A stretch of 64,000 bases of DNA from NCBI GenBank assembly GCA_023150895.1, contig JAKLJY010000026.1, positions 1 to 64,000 on the forward strand, written 5' to 3'. The notes under the pieces are model-generated. The model was not told the origin of the DNA. It did not search any database and saw only the letters and a program-made list of their open reading frames with translations. Origin of the DNA: Myxococcota bacterium (GTDB lineage Bacteria > Myxococcota_A > Bradymonadia > UBA7976 > UBA1532). The first letter of the stretch is position 1, and each line of letters begins with the position of its first letter. This document shows, piece after piece, positions 32,733 to 42,600 of this stretch. The translations under genes and the position numbers were made by a program.

Positions 32733-34838
32733 ATGTCCGATGCCCGCACCTACGCCACCCTCGTCCATCGCCGCTGCCAGAGCCTGATCACCCGGTACCT
32801 GCAGCGCTATTGGTACCGGGCGGCGCAAGGTGCGGGCGGTCTCGGGGACCTCTTCGTCACCGTCGAGGAGGTCTCCGCCGAGCTGGAGGTCGGGCAACTT
32901 CAGCCCCCCATCGCCTTCGAGGACCCGGAAGAGATCGACGCCCGGATTCAGGGGTCCCGTTCCGAGGAACGAGCCGCGCGCGAGGCGGGGGCGACCCTGC
33001 CCGTCCGTCGACTGCTGCGCGATGTCCCCCTCGACGAGGACGCACTCGAACTCCTGACGGTGCTGGCCGCATTGCAGGCCTCGCCGGGCCTTCTGCGGAC
33101 CTGCACGTTCGCCTGGGCCGACTTCTCCGTGAAGCAGCCGACGGCGGGATTCGTGGTCGAGCTCCTCGCCGACGATCTCGCCCATCGGCTCCGCCTCGAA
33201 GCCGCGCTCGCGCCCGACGCGCCGTTGCGACGGCTCCGCCTGGTCATGCTCGGGGAGGACCGTCGCTGGCAGCCCGCGACGCCCCTCTTGCAGCGGCCCA
33301 TCTTCGTCCCCGACGCGGTGGGACGTTTCCTGGCCGACGAGCCCGTGGTCGACGAGACCTACCCCGCCGGCGCCGTCACGCTCGAGCTCGAGGGCCCTGC
33401 CCCGGACGCGCTCGTCATCGCCGACCGGGAGCGGGGCGATCGGCTCCTTCGGAATCAGGCGGAGCGCACGGACGACCTGCCGGTGCTGGTCGTCGGCTCG
33501 ACGGGCGCCGGGCGTCGGACGTGGGTGCGCGCCCATGCCCTGCTCGCCGGGCGTCCGTTGTTCGTCGTCGAGGTCGGCGCCCTGGCGTGGGAGCTGGAGG
33601 CGTTCGAGACGCAGCTCGCCGCGGTCCTTCGGGATGGCCTGCTCAATGGCGCCGTCGTGCTCCTGCGGTGTGAGTGTTTCGAGGAGAAGTCGGACCGCCG
33701 GACGGGCACGCTCGGGCGAGTCATCCGCTCGATGGCCATCCCGGTGGTGATGACGACCCATGAGTCCGGCGTCGCACTCGTCACGAGTGCGCTGCCCGAA
33801 GTCCACACCCTGCACACGGGCGACGTCAGCCTCGAGGATCGCCCGCGGCTCTACGGACGCCTCGTCCGGCTCAACGACTTCCAGGTCGAGGCGAACCAGC
33901 TCGCCGACGTGTGCGACCACTATCGCCTGCGCCCCGGCGACCTCGACCGGGCGCTGAAGGATGTGCGCATCACGGCCGGAGACGAGCCGGGTCTCGACCC
34001 CAAGGCCTTCGATGCGGCCGTGCGCCGCCAGATCCGCACCAACCTGTCGGCGCTCGCTTCGCCGGTCAACACCACCCAACGCTGGTCGGATCTCGTGCTG
34101 CCGGAAGAGCCGAAGCAGCTGATCGAGGAGATCATCCTGCACGCCCGCTACCGGACGCGGGTCTTCGAGGAGTGGGGGTTCGGGCGCAAGATCGGCAGCC
34201 GGGGCCGCGGCCTCGGCTGTCTGTTCAGCGGGCCGCCCGGCACCGGCAAGACGATGACGGCGACGCTCATCGCGCAGGAGCTCGGCCTCGACCTCTATCA
34301 GGTGGACCTCTCCCGAATCGTGGACAAGTACGTCGGCGAGACGGAGAAGAACCTGGCTCGCCTCTTCGACGAGGCCTCGCGCGTGCCGGTCGTTCTGCTC
34401 TTCGACGAGGCGGACAGCCTCTTCGCTACACGGACCAAAGTGGAGAGCAGCAACGACCGCTACGCCAACCTCGAGGTCAACTTCCTGCTGCAACGCATGG
34501 AAGTCCACGACGGCATCTCGATTCTCACGACGAACCTCGGCACGGGCATCGACCAGGCGTTCAAGCGCCGCCTGCGCTTCCGGGTCCATTTCGATCTCCC
34601 GGAAGCGGACGAGCGGGAGACCCTCTGGCGCTCGATGGTGCCCCCCGGCCTCCACATCTCCGACGACGTCGATTGGACCGGCCTCGCAAAGCGCTGGGAG
34701 ATCAGCGGTGCGATCATCCGCAATGCGATGCTGCGCGCGGCGTTCCTGGCGGCCGCGTTCGATCAGCCGCTGAACAATGAGATCCTGCACCGGGCGACCC
34801 GGTCGGAACTCATCGAGATGGGGCGCCTCGGGAGCTGA
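32733..34838 (+). CDS. two-domain AAA ATPase (resembles contractile-injection-system ATPases)
   Basis: The 701-residue protein has a helical N-terminal region, a first nucleotide-binding-like domain and a canonical second AAA module. Near residue 254 the first domain has GSTGAGRRT, a P-loop with Arg in place of the essential Lys. The second has GPPGTGKTMTATLIA near 500, LLFDEADSLF as Walker B near 555, then LTTNLGTGIDQAFKRR with the arginine finger region, and a C-terminal lid. The layout resembles the ATPases encoded with extracellular contractile injection particles (Afp15/Pvc15 type), but no tail genes lie here, and similar lone proteins are common in myxobacteria. Cytoplasmic remodelling of a protein complex is the general expectation. 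The ATG at 32733 is chosen with its close -10 box. Confidence 0.82.
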   Translation: MSDARTYATLVHRRCQSLITRYLQRYWYRAAQGAGGLGDLFVTVEEVSAELEVGQLQPPIAFEDPEEIDARIQGSRSEERAAREAGATLPVRRLLRDVPLDEDALELLTVLAALQASPGLLRTCTFAWADFSVKQPTAGFVVELLADDLAHRLRLEAALAPDAPLRRLRLVMLGEDRRWQPATPLLQRPIFVPDAVGRFLADEPVVDETYPAGAVTLELEGPAPDALVIADRERGDRLLRNQAERTDDLPVLVVGSTGAGRRTWVRAHALLAGRPLFVVEVGALAWELEAFETQLAAVLRDGLLNGAVVLLRCECFEEKSDRRTGTLGRVIRSMAIPVVMTTHESGVALVTSALPEVHTLHTGDVSLEDRPRLYGRLVRLNDFQVEANQLADVCDHYRLRPGDLDRALKDVRITAGDEPGLDPKAFDAAVRRQIRTNLSALASPVNTTQRWSDLVLPEEPKQLIEEIILHARYRTRVFEEWGFGRKIGSRGRGLGCLFSGPPGTGKTMTATLIAQELGLDLYQVDLSRIVDKYVGETEKNLARLFDEASRVPVVLLFDEADSLFATRTKVESSNDRYANLEVNFLLQRMEVHDGISILTTNLGTGIDQAFKRRLRFRVHFDLPEADERETLWRSMVPPGLHISDDVDWTGLAKRWEISGAIIRNAMLRAAFLAAAFDQPLNNEILHRATRSELIEMGRLGS

Positions 34839-34862
34839 GGCGACGGGGCCGGCGTCACCCGG

Positions 34863-37574
34863 TCAGTGGACCTGCTCGGAGGTCTGCGCGGGGGCGGGCT
34901 GCATCGGCGCGGCCCACAGGGCCTCGAGGGCGTCGATGTCCGCGGCCGCCGCTGTTCGCAGGGCGTCGAGGTCGCCCTCGGCGCGTCCGGCGAGGCGCGG
35001 CCCCAGCGTCGCGAGAGCCGCGTCGATCCCCCCGAGGCGGCTCGAGAGCGAAAGGCGCTCCGCGAGGCGACGCGCACGGCCCCACTCGCTGGCGGCTCGG
35101 GCGGCGTCGTCGGCGGCCGTGGCGGCCCGGGCGAGGTCCTCGTGCAGCCGGATCAGGGCGAAGCGGTCGCGGGCCCGGCGGCGGACGTCCGTCGTCTGCT
35201 GCAGCGCTTCCAGGGCCTCGGCGGGCTTGTCCTGGTCGAGGAGAGCGCGGGCGACCTCCTGCCAGGCGTCGGCCCACTGGACGGCCGCGCCACCTTTCTG
35301 GAACGCGTCGGCCATGGCGCGCAGGCGCTTCTCGGCCTCGGCCGCCCCGCCGTGGCGCCGCTGAAGGCCGGCCGCCGCCGTCTCGACGATGTGCACCGGC
35401 ATGCGCACGGCCTGAAACAACTGCGCCGCCTCCTGCAGCCAGCCAAAGGCTCGCTCGAGGTTGTTCTGCTCACCGGCGATGAACGCGCGGGCCATGCGAG
35501 CCGCGGCGCGCGCACGCGGATCCTGGCTCTGATCGGCTTCGGTGAGGGCCGTGTCGAGCATGGCCTCGGCCTCGGTGACCTCGCCGCGCTCGTAAACCAG
35601 GCGCCCCTTGCGGACGAGCGCGAGGGCGGCGTGCGCGGGATCACCCTGCTCCTGCAGCGCCGAACGAGCGCCGTCCAGGAGCCCCAGGGCGGCGTCCAGA
35701 TCGCCCTCGAGGATGCGGACCTCGGCACGCAGGAGTCCGAGGCGCGCGGCGCTCCGCTTGTGCCCGGCCTGCCCGAGGAGCTTCTCGGCGAGGTCGAGCG
35801 CGACGACGGTGGGCTGCGGCAGCGCGAGGGCGAGCCGAATCTCGGCGAGCCGGGCGAGGGCTTCCCCCGCCGGGCCGGCGCGGCCGAGGCGCTCGGCGGC
35901 GGCCGCCGCGGCCTGGAAGGCCTGATCGGCGAGCGGCACCTGACCCGCCTGCGCGGCCATCGCCCCGGCCTCCATGGCGGCCCCGTAAAGGCGCGCCAGC
36001 GCGAGACGGTAGGGCTCTTTCGTCTGGAGGACGGGCAGCAATCGACGGAAACCGGCCTCGGTGCGCCCCGCATCGCTCACGCCGAGGACGAGGCCCTCGA
36101 CCCGGCGATTGCGGCCGGCGAGGACGTCGAGCGCGTAGAGGCGGTCGGCGATCTGCCAGACGTGGGCCGGACCATAGGCCTCGAGCAGGACGTCCCGCAG
36201 GGCGCCGGCCCGCGGGGCCTTCGCCTGCGGAGGAATGCCCGCGCGGAGGGCGGCTGCGAGGCGCATGTCCGCGAACGGGAATACCGGGTGCAAGCCGTCG
36301 GCGAGGTCGACCCACAGCCGACCCTCGTTCGTCACGGCCTTCTCACAGGTACCGACGAGCTCGCCCTCGAGCTCGTACTCGTCGTCGAAGAGGAGATCTT
36401 CCACGTCGTCTTCGGTCTTGCCGAAGAGTCGGCCGACCGCGAACGCATGGAACGCGTCGCCCTCGAGCGCCGCGACGGCGAGCACCTCGCGGGCGCGGGC
36501 GTTCTTCGGCATCAGGGCCTCGGGCTGGAACGGCCCCGGGGTGGGATCCGCCAGCATCGCGTGCGCGATGCGCAGTCGCTCCGACGGGAAGAAGGGCCCC
36601 TGCGCCGTGCCGAGCAGGGCCTCCGGGGTGATGCCGGTGGCCTCGTAGGCGGCGATCAGGTGCCGCGCCATCTCCGGGTCGAGGGGCGGCAGGGTCACCT
36701 GCGTCAGAATGTTGCGCGCCGCCGCGTCGGCGAGGATGTCGCCGAGCGGGCCGTCGTCCTGCGGGTTGTCGGGGGCGCCGAGGACGAGCAGGGCCCGGCG
36801 CTCCGGGGAAGGCTCCATGAAGAGGGGCATGCCGAGCAAGACCGCACGGCTCTGCAGGTGGGCGTCGTCGAGCAGGAGCGCCACGGGCTGCTTGTCGCCG
36901 AGACGCCCGAAGAGCCCGACGAGGTCTTCGCCGTAGCGGATCTGCGGAAGCACCTTGCGGAGCTCTTCCGGCAGGTCCCCGCGCTCGATGTAGGTCCGCA
37001 GGACCCCCCCGAGGTCGTCCTGCGCCGCAGGCAGCACCGGCGGAACGAGCGCGTCGGCGCCGTGCGCCCCGAGCAGGGCCCGCCGCAGCGCGGCCAGGAA
37101 GGCGGAACGCCCGGGACCTCGGATCGACACGACCTGCAGGCCCTGGTGCCAGAGCGACGAGACGCGCGTCACCAGGTTGCCCGGGTCGACGAACGGCCAC
37201 GGGCGCGAGCGGCCCACCCAGGCCCAGGTCTCTGCCCGGCCGCTCCCGCCGAACGGGGGCTTGTCGCCGCTGCGCGCCAGATGATCGACCAGGGCGAGCC
37301 ACGCCTGCCTCAGGACGCGCTCGGACAGGGGGGAGTCCGGGGTGCCGGCGACCAGGGCGTCCTCGACCCGCTGCGGATCGCCGCCGTCGAGCGCGGCCGG
37401 CCCGGCGACCTGCAGGGCCGCCAGGAAGTCGCGGACGGCCGCGGCGCGGACGCGGGGGTGGGTCAGGCGCTCGATCAGCGCGCAGGCCACGCCGAGGGCG
37501 GGCACGAGACGCTCCGGGTCGCGTTTCTCGGCGGCGGCCAGGTGGGCGGCGAGTTTCTCCAGGGAATCGGACAC
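34863..37574 (-). CDS. ATPase-like signalling protein with TPR repeats (degenerate P-loop)
   Basis: The 903-residue protein has an N-terminal helical part, an ATPase-like domain over about residues 120-420 and a long C-terminal array of helical TPR-like repeats over about 470-860. The P-loop position reads SIRGPGRSAFLAALRRAL and lacks the usual GK[ST], while VALLLDDAHLQ is a good Walker B. ATP hydrolysis is therefore doubtful. The layout resembles large regulators with an AAA_16-type domain and TPRs, but no output domain such as a DNA-binding or kinase domain is seen. A GTG at 37574 is the start, with GGGGAG 6 bases before it. It converges on the AAA ATPase gene with only 24 bases between. 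Whether the two work together is unknown. Confidence 0.72.
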   Translation of the reverse strand: MSDSLEKLAAHLAAAEKRDPERLVPALGVACALIERLTHPRVRAAAVRDFLAALQVAGPAALDGGDPQRVEDALVAGTPDSPLSERVLRQAWLALVDHLARSGDKPPFGGSGRAETWAWVGRSRPWPFVDPGNLVTRVSSLWHQGLQVVSIRGPGRSAFLAALRRALLGAHGADALVPPVLPAAQDDLGGVLRTYIERGDLPEELRKVLPQIRYGEDLVGLFGRLGDKQPVALLLDDAHLQSRAVLLGMPLFMEPSPERRALLVLGAPDNPQDDGPLGDILADAAARNILTQVTLPPLDPEMARHLIAAYEATGITPEALLGTAQGPFFPSERLRIAHAMLADPTPGPFQPEALMPKNARAREVLAVAALEGDAFHAFAVGRLFGKTEDDVEDLLFDDEYELEGELVGTCEKAVTNEGRLWVDLADGLHPVFPFADMRLAAALRAGIPPQAKAPRAGALRDVLLEAYGPAHVWQIADRLYALDVLAGRNRRVEGLVLGVSDAGRTEAGFRRLLPVLQTKEPYRLALARLYGAAMEAGAMAAQAGQVPLADQAFQAAAAAAERLGRAGPAGEALARLAEIRLALALPQPTVVALDLAEKLLGQAGHKRSAARLGLLRAEVRILEGDLDAALGLLDGARSALQEQGDPAHAALALVRKGRLVYERGEVTEAEAMLDTALTEADQSQDPRARAAARMARAFIAGEQNNLERAFGWLQEAAQLFQAVRMPVHIVETAAAGLQRRHGGAAEAEKRLRAMADAFQKGGAAVQWADAWQEVARALLDQDKPAEALEALQQTTDVRRRARDRFALIRLHEDLARAATAADDAARAASEWGRARRLAERLSLSSRLGGIDAALATLGPRLAGRAEGDLDALRTAAAADIDALEALWAAPMQPAPAQTSEQVH

Positions 37575-37679
37575 GGGTCTCCCCTCTCATGGGGTGTCGG
37601 AGTGCGATGCGAAAGGCCCGGGACGGGGGCCGTCGGGCGCGTTCGGTTACCACGGGGCTCGGCCGCCGGGCAAGTGGTG

Positions 37680-37685
37680 TAGACT
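37680..37685 (+). promoter_or_regulatory. extended -10-like box TGTAGACT of the M15 lipoprotein gene
   Basis: TAGACT is preceded by TG, a possible extended -10. It ends 9 bases before the ATG at 37695, so the transcript would be almost leaderless. Confidence 0.4.
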
Positions 37686-37694
37686 CCGCGCACC

Positions 37695-39635
37695 ATGCGA
37701 TCGCCCGATGTAGACCCGCCCGCCCGCCCGGCACCGCGCCGCCCCGGCCTCCGCCTCCGCCCCCTCGCGCTTTCGTCCGCGGCGCTCCTCGCCACCGCAT
37801 GCACTTCCCGGGCGCCGGGCGAAGGCGCGTCGCCCATCGACCTCGAGACGGCCGCCGGCCCGATCTCCGTCGACCGCGCCGCCCGGGAGACCTGCGGGAC
37901 GCCCGACGAGATTGTCGCCGGCCTGTCGAGGCAACTCGTCGACGCCATCAACTGTCTGCGCCCGGGCACGCTCATCGACATTCCCCTCGACGCGTTCATC
38001 GAGATGCTCGAGGCGGATCGGCCGAATCTGATCGACGGCCGCGCCGTCGCGGACCTGCGAGCGGCCGCCCGCGAGGGCAACCGTCCCATGGTCATCCGCT
38101 GGGCCTACCGCGACGTGGGCCTGCAGCAACTCTTCTGGCTGCAGAACGAGTACCAGGGCTGTGCCATCGCCGCGCGCCCGGGCTCGAGCAACCACCAGAA
38201 CGGCCTCGCCGTGGACCTGAACGACTGGGCTTACTGGGAGCCCATCATGCGGCGGCACGGGTGGGAGAACAACCTCGACAACGACCGGGTCCACTTCGAC
38301 TACCAGCGGGCGCCGGACATCGGGCTGGCGCCGCTTTCGCTCTACGCATTCCAGGAGCTCTGGAACCTCAACGTGCCCGAGGCGCCGCTCGCCCTCAATG
38401 GCACCCTCGACGCCGAGACGGACGCCGCGCTCGCGGGGGTCGAACTCGATGGTCTGCCCCGTGATCTGTGCGATCCCGCCCGGCCGGAGGCGTTCGAGTC
38501 GACGGTCGGGCGGGCCTCCTGGCGGGCGTGCGACGCGCCGGACGGACTGGCAGACGGCCTTTCGGCGCAGATCGTCCGCTCGATTCGCTGCCTCGCGCCG
38601 GACGCCCTTTCCGATCTACCGATCTGCCGCGGCGCCGGGTGCTTCTCCTTGCCGGCCGGTGAGCCCGCCGTTCTGGAGGTCGACGCGCTCGCGGCGGTGC
38701 AGACCGCCGGGCGGCGGCTCGGCGCGACGATGCCGCTCCGCCGCGCGTTTCGTGATCTCGCGACCGGGCACTTCGAGGCGATGGCGGCGGAGCGGCTCGC
38801 CTGCGACGACGCGCCGGCGGCCGCCCGCAGTGTCCTCGACGGCGCCCTGGGCCTCGAGACGGTCGACGGCTCGGCGGATGGCGTCCTCGGCGCCGCGGGA
38901 TTCGAACGGGTGCCCGACGAGGGACCCCGCCGCTGGCGCGGCCCGGGAGCGGATCGGACGACGCTGCACGTCACGGCGTTTCAACGGCTGTGGAACCTCA
39001 ACCACCCGGAGGCGCCGCTCGTCGAGGACGGTCGGATCGGGCCGGCGACGCGCGCGGCGATCGAGCGGGCCCCGGTCGCCGGGTTCGCCGACGAGCCCTG
39101 TCCGCCCGACGCGCCGGCCGAAGCGGACGCGGGCGAGATGCCGCCGCCCCCAGTGGACGGCGGCCTGGACGCGAATCCGGTCGCCGATGGCCCCGTCGAT
39201 CCACCGCCCTCCCCCTTCGACGGCGGCGGTGCCGGTCGGGACGCCGCCGGGCACGCGCCGGGGGACGCGACCGCGGCGACGGAGGATGGCGGGCGCCTCG
39301 GAGATGACGGCGGTGGGACGTATCGCGACGTCGGTGTCGACGGGGACGCTCGGGGCGAGACCGATGGTCGGCGCGCGCCCGAGGTCGGTGCCTCGAGCGA
39401 CGCCGGCGCCCCGCCCGGCGACGGCCTCGACGGCGCGCTCGGCGTGATCCCGAACCGGGCCCGAGCCGCCACGGGCAACGGGGCCGGGGGCTGCGCCGTC
39501 GGCGGTCGCCCGACACCGGTCCCCTCGGCCCTCCTCATCGCCGCGTTGCCCTTCCTGTTCCGCGCGCCCCGCCGGCGCCTCGTCGGCCGTCGTCGAGTCG
39601 GGCCTGCAATTTTCCGGCGACACCGCGACGATTGA
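37695..39635 (+). CDS. lipoprotein with duplicated M15 peptidase/peptidoglycan-binding units and MYXO-CTERM-like tail
   Basis: The 646-residue protein has a lipobox Cys at residue 36 (LLATAC). The first unit (about 60-255) is a D-Ala-D-Ala carboxypeptidase-like M15 domain: SSNHQNGLAVDLND holds the SxHxxGxAxD zinc motif and NDRVHFDY the last His. It is followed by a peptidoglycan-binding helix bundle with FQELWNLNVPEAPL. A second copy (about 275-460) ends with the almost identical FQRLWNLNHPEAPL but has lost the SxHxxG motif. A Pro/Asp/Gly-rich stretch follows. The C-terminus (GGCAVGG, then a hydrophobic helix, then APRRR) resembles a MYXO-CTERM sorting signal. It probably trims or binds cell-wall peptides at the surface. 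Having both a lipobox and a C-terminal Cys signal is unusual. Confidence 0.85.
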   Translation: MRSPDVDPPARPAPRRPGLRLRPLALSSAALLATACTSRAPGEGASPIDLETAAGPISVDRAARETCGTPDEIVAGLSRQLVDAINCLRPGTLIDIPLDAFIEMLEADRPNLIDGRAVADLRAAAREGNRPMVIRWAYRDVGLQQLFWLQNEYQGCAIAARPGSSNHQNGLAVDLNDWAYWEPIMRRHGWENNLDNDRVHFDYQRAPDIGLAPLSLYAFQELWNLNVPEAPLALNGTLDAETDAALAGVELDGLPRDLCDPARPEAFESTVGRASWRACDAPDGLADGLSAQIVRSIRCLAPDALSDLPICRGAGCFSLPAGEPAVLEVDALAAVQTAGRRLGATMPLRRAFRDLATGHFEAMAAERLACDDAPAAARSVLDGALGLETVDGSADGVLGAAGFERVPDEGPRRWRGPGADRTTLHVTAFQRLWNLNHPEAPLVEDGRIGPATRAAIERAPVAGFADEPCPPDAPAEADAGEMPPPPVDGGLDANPVADGPVDPPPSPFDGGGAGRDAAGHAPGDATAATEDGGRLGDDGGGTYRDVGVDGDARGETDGRRAPEVGASSDAGAPPGDGLDGALGVIPNRARAATGNGAGGCAVGGRPTPVPSALLIAALPFLFRAPRRRLVGRRRVGPAIFRRHRDD

Positions 39636-39695
39636 CCTTCCCGGAAAGTGCACTTTTGGTAGATTTATTCGGTTGGAGCAGATGGAGGGAGAGCC

Positions 39696-42600
39696 ATGCC
39701 CAATCGATGGACCCGTGTGTTCGCGCTCTGTGGCGGGTTTCTGGCTGCCGGGGCAGCCTGCATCCCCGCTGCGTCTGCGCAGTCCGCCCCCAGCCTGATG
39801 CATCAGGAGGGCGTGCTGATCGACAACGGCGGTAATCCGCTGGCCGGACCGGTCAATCTCCGGTTCCAGCTCTTCGCCGCCAACGCCGGCGGCGTCGCGG
39901 TCTGGACCGAGAACTACAACGCGGTGGCCCTGACCGAGGGCTACTACAGCGTACTTCTCGGCTCGGTGAGTCCCCTCACGCCGGCGATCGTCACGCAGGG
40001 GCGCTACCTGCAGATCACGGTCAACGGGACGGATCTGACCCCCCGGACGCAGCTCGCGTCGGTGCCGTTCGCGCTGCTCGCGACGTCGGTCTACGGCGGT
40101 CCGGTCGTCGCGCAGAGCGTGGCGATTCTGGTGAACAACGTCTCGACGCCGGTCATCGACGCCAACGGGCGCTGGGTCGGCAACCCCACCGGGCTCGTCG
40201 GTCCACAGGGGCCCGCCGGTGCCGTCGGCGCGCAGGGGCCGGCCGGCATTCAGGGGCCGCAAGGGCCCGCCGGCCCGCAGGGGGCGCAGGGCGCGCAGGG
40301 CATTCAGGGCCCCGCCGGGCCGGTGGGGCCGCAGGGGCCGGCCGGCAACAACGGTTCACCCGACACTCCGGTCCAGGTGCGAGACAAACTGACGCAGGTG
40401 GACGGCACGGCCTCGGGCGTCGACGCCGACCTCCTCGACGGTCTTCACGGGGCTTCGTTCCTGCGAAAAGACCGCCTCGTGACGGACCTGGAGGAGATGA
40501 CCTCGCGCCTCGGCGTGCGCGGTCCGTTCGTCAACATCGGTACTTCTGGTGCACAGACGGGTCTGCGCTTCCAGGACACCGCCGCCGGGCGATCGAGCGC
40601 GGGTCTTCGCTACGTCTCCGCCAACCGGACCCTCTTTCTCGAGGCCGCCAACGGCAACAACATTCCTGATACCTGGCACAACAACACCGGCATGGACCTC
40701 GAGGTCCGCAACGGCGCGCTGCGCGTCAACGGCAGCGCGGCGATCCGCGACAGCCTCAGCCTGACGACCGGAAGCCTGACGGTCGCTGCCGGCAATGCCA
40801 CGGTCTCCACCGGCTACCTGATGCCGAGCCCCGGGGTCGGCAACAAGGGCGTCATCTGGCCGGCCAACTTCTACGCGGCCGGCGACAACGCGGGCATCCG
40901 CTACATCCAGTGGGGCGGCGTCGGCGAGACGGCGCTCGACATCAACGTCGGGGACGACGGCAACGACCGCATCTACCTGACGGCGACGGGCGGTGTCGAC
41001 GTCCGCGGGAGCGGCGACCTGCGCGTCGCGCGCAACGGGACGTTCGCGGGCGAGATTCAGCCCTCGCTCGGTGGCGGGGGCATTCACTGGCCCACCTCGC
41101 AGATGCCGACCGGGGACGGTGAAGAGGCCTGGCTGCGCTGGATCTCGCAGAACGGCGCCGACACGATGCTTCAGCTCGGCGTCAACAACGACACCAACGA
41201 CGAGATCGAACTCTACGCCGGTGGCCGCGTTCGGTTGAACGGTCCGGCCGGCGCGCCGCTGGGCATCGACTTCCCCGTCAACCGCTTCGGCGGGGCCGGC
41301 GACGAGGCGTTCATTCGGTACTTCACCGAGGGCGGCGACAATACCCGGCTCGAGATCCGCAACTCGAACGACGCCGACGACGACATCCTGCTGAACGCCT
41401 CGGGGGGCGTGACCATCGGCGGCAGCGGCGCCCTGACGGTCACCAACTTGGTGATCACCGGCGCGTGCGTCGGCTGCGTGCCCGCCGGCGGCGGCCACAA
41501 GCCAGTGCTCGCGTCGGCCGGCAATGGCGACAACGGCATCGTCTGGCCCAACGACGCCTTCGGCGGCAGCGGCGACGACGCGTGGATCCGCTACCTCTCC
41601 CGCGGCGGTGAGAGCAGCCTTCTGCAGCTCGGCATCACGAACGACGCCGACGACGAGGTCGAGATCATGACGGGCCGCTACCTGCGCCTCGTCAGCTCGA
41701 CGGGCGTCGCGACGCCCCTCGGCATCCAGTTCCAGGAGAACCGGGCCGGCGGCGCGGGCGACGAGGCCTTCATCCGATACTTCCGGAAGAGCGGCGACGC
41801 GCAGCGGCTGCAGATTGGCATCATGAACGACGCCGACGACGACATCGAGATCTACTCGCCGACGTACATCAGCCTGGCCGGCCCCGGCCGCAACCCGATC
41901 GGCTTCCAGTTCCAGGCCAACAAGTTCGGCGGCAGCGGGGACGAGGCGTACATCCGGTACTTCGTGCAGGACGGCGGCGAGAACACCCGGCTGGAAATCG
42001 GCGTCCAGAACGACGGCGACGACGACCTGTACCTCGTGGCCGCCGGCGGCATTTTCGCCAACAACTTCTTCCGGACGCTGCAGAACGCGCAGATTGACGG
42101 CAGCCTGCAGGTCAACGCCAACGCGACCGTCAGTGGATCGACGACCATCGGTCAGAACCTCCAGGTCAACGCCAGCGCCGTCATCAACGGGTCGACGACG
42201 GTCGGGCAGAACCTGCAGGTCAACGGGACGTTCGCGGCCAATGGCGCGGTGACGTTGCGCAACAACCTCCGGGTCGACGTCGACGGCGACATCGCCCGCG
42301 ACCTGCTGGTGCGGCGCAACATGACCGTCAGCGGGACGATGAACGCCAACGCCCTCAGCATCCAGACGCTCTCGACGGCGGGCAACCTGACCGTGGGCGG
42401 CAATCTGCAGGTCAACGGTACCACCACGTTCAGCAACACGGTCACGGTCAACGCCTTCACCTTCCAGCACCGCGGGGCCGATTTCTGGCTCGGCGGCAAC
42501 GTGGGCCGCGGGGACGGCGGCCTCGCGATGGTGCAGGACGGCGGGGACACGCTGGCCATCAACTACTCGGGCACGTTTGCGGGCGGCACCCGTGTCGACG

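Noticed and set aside
32718-34790. 690-codon minus-strand frame over the AAA ATPase
   Set aside because: The plus strand carries Walker A, Walker B and a lid; the opposite reading has none and no plausible start site.
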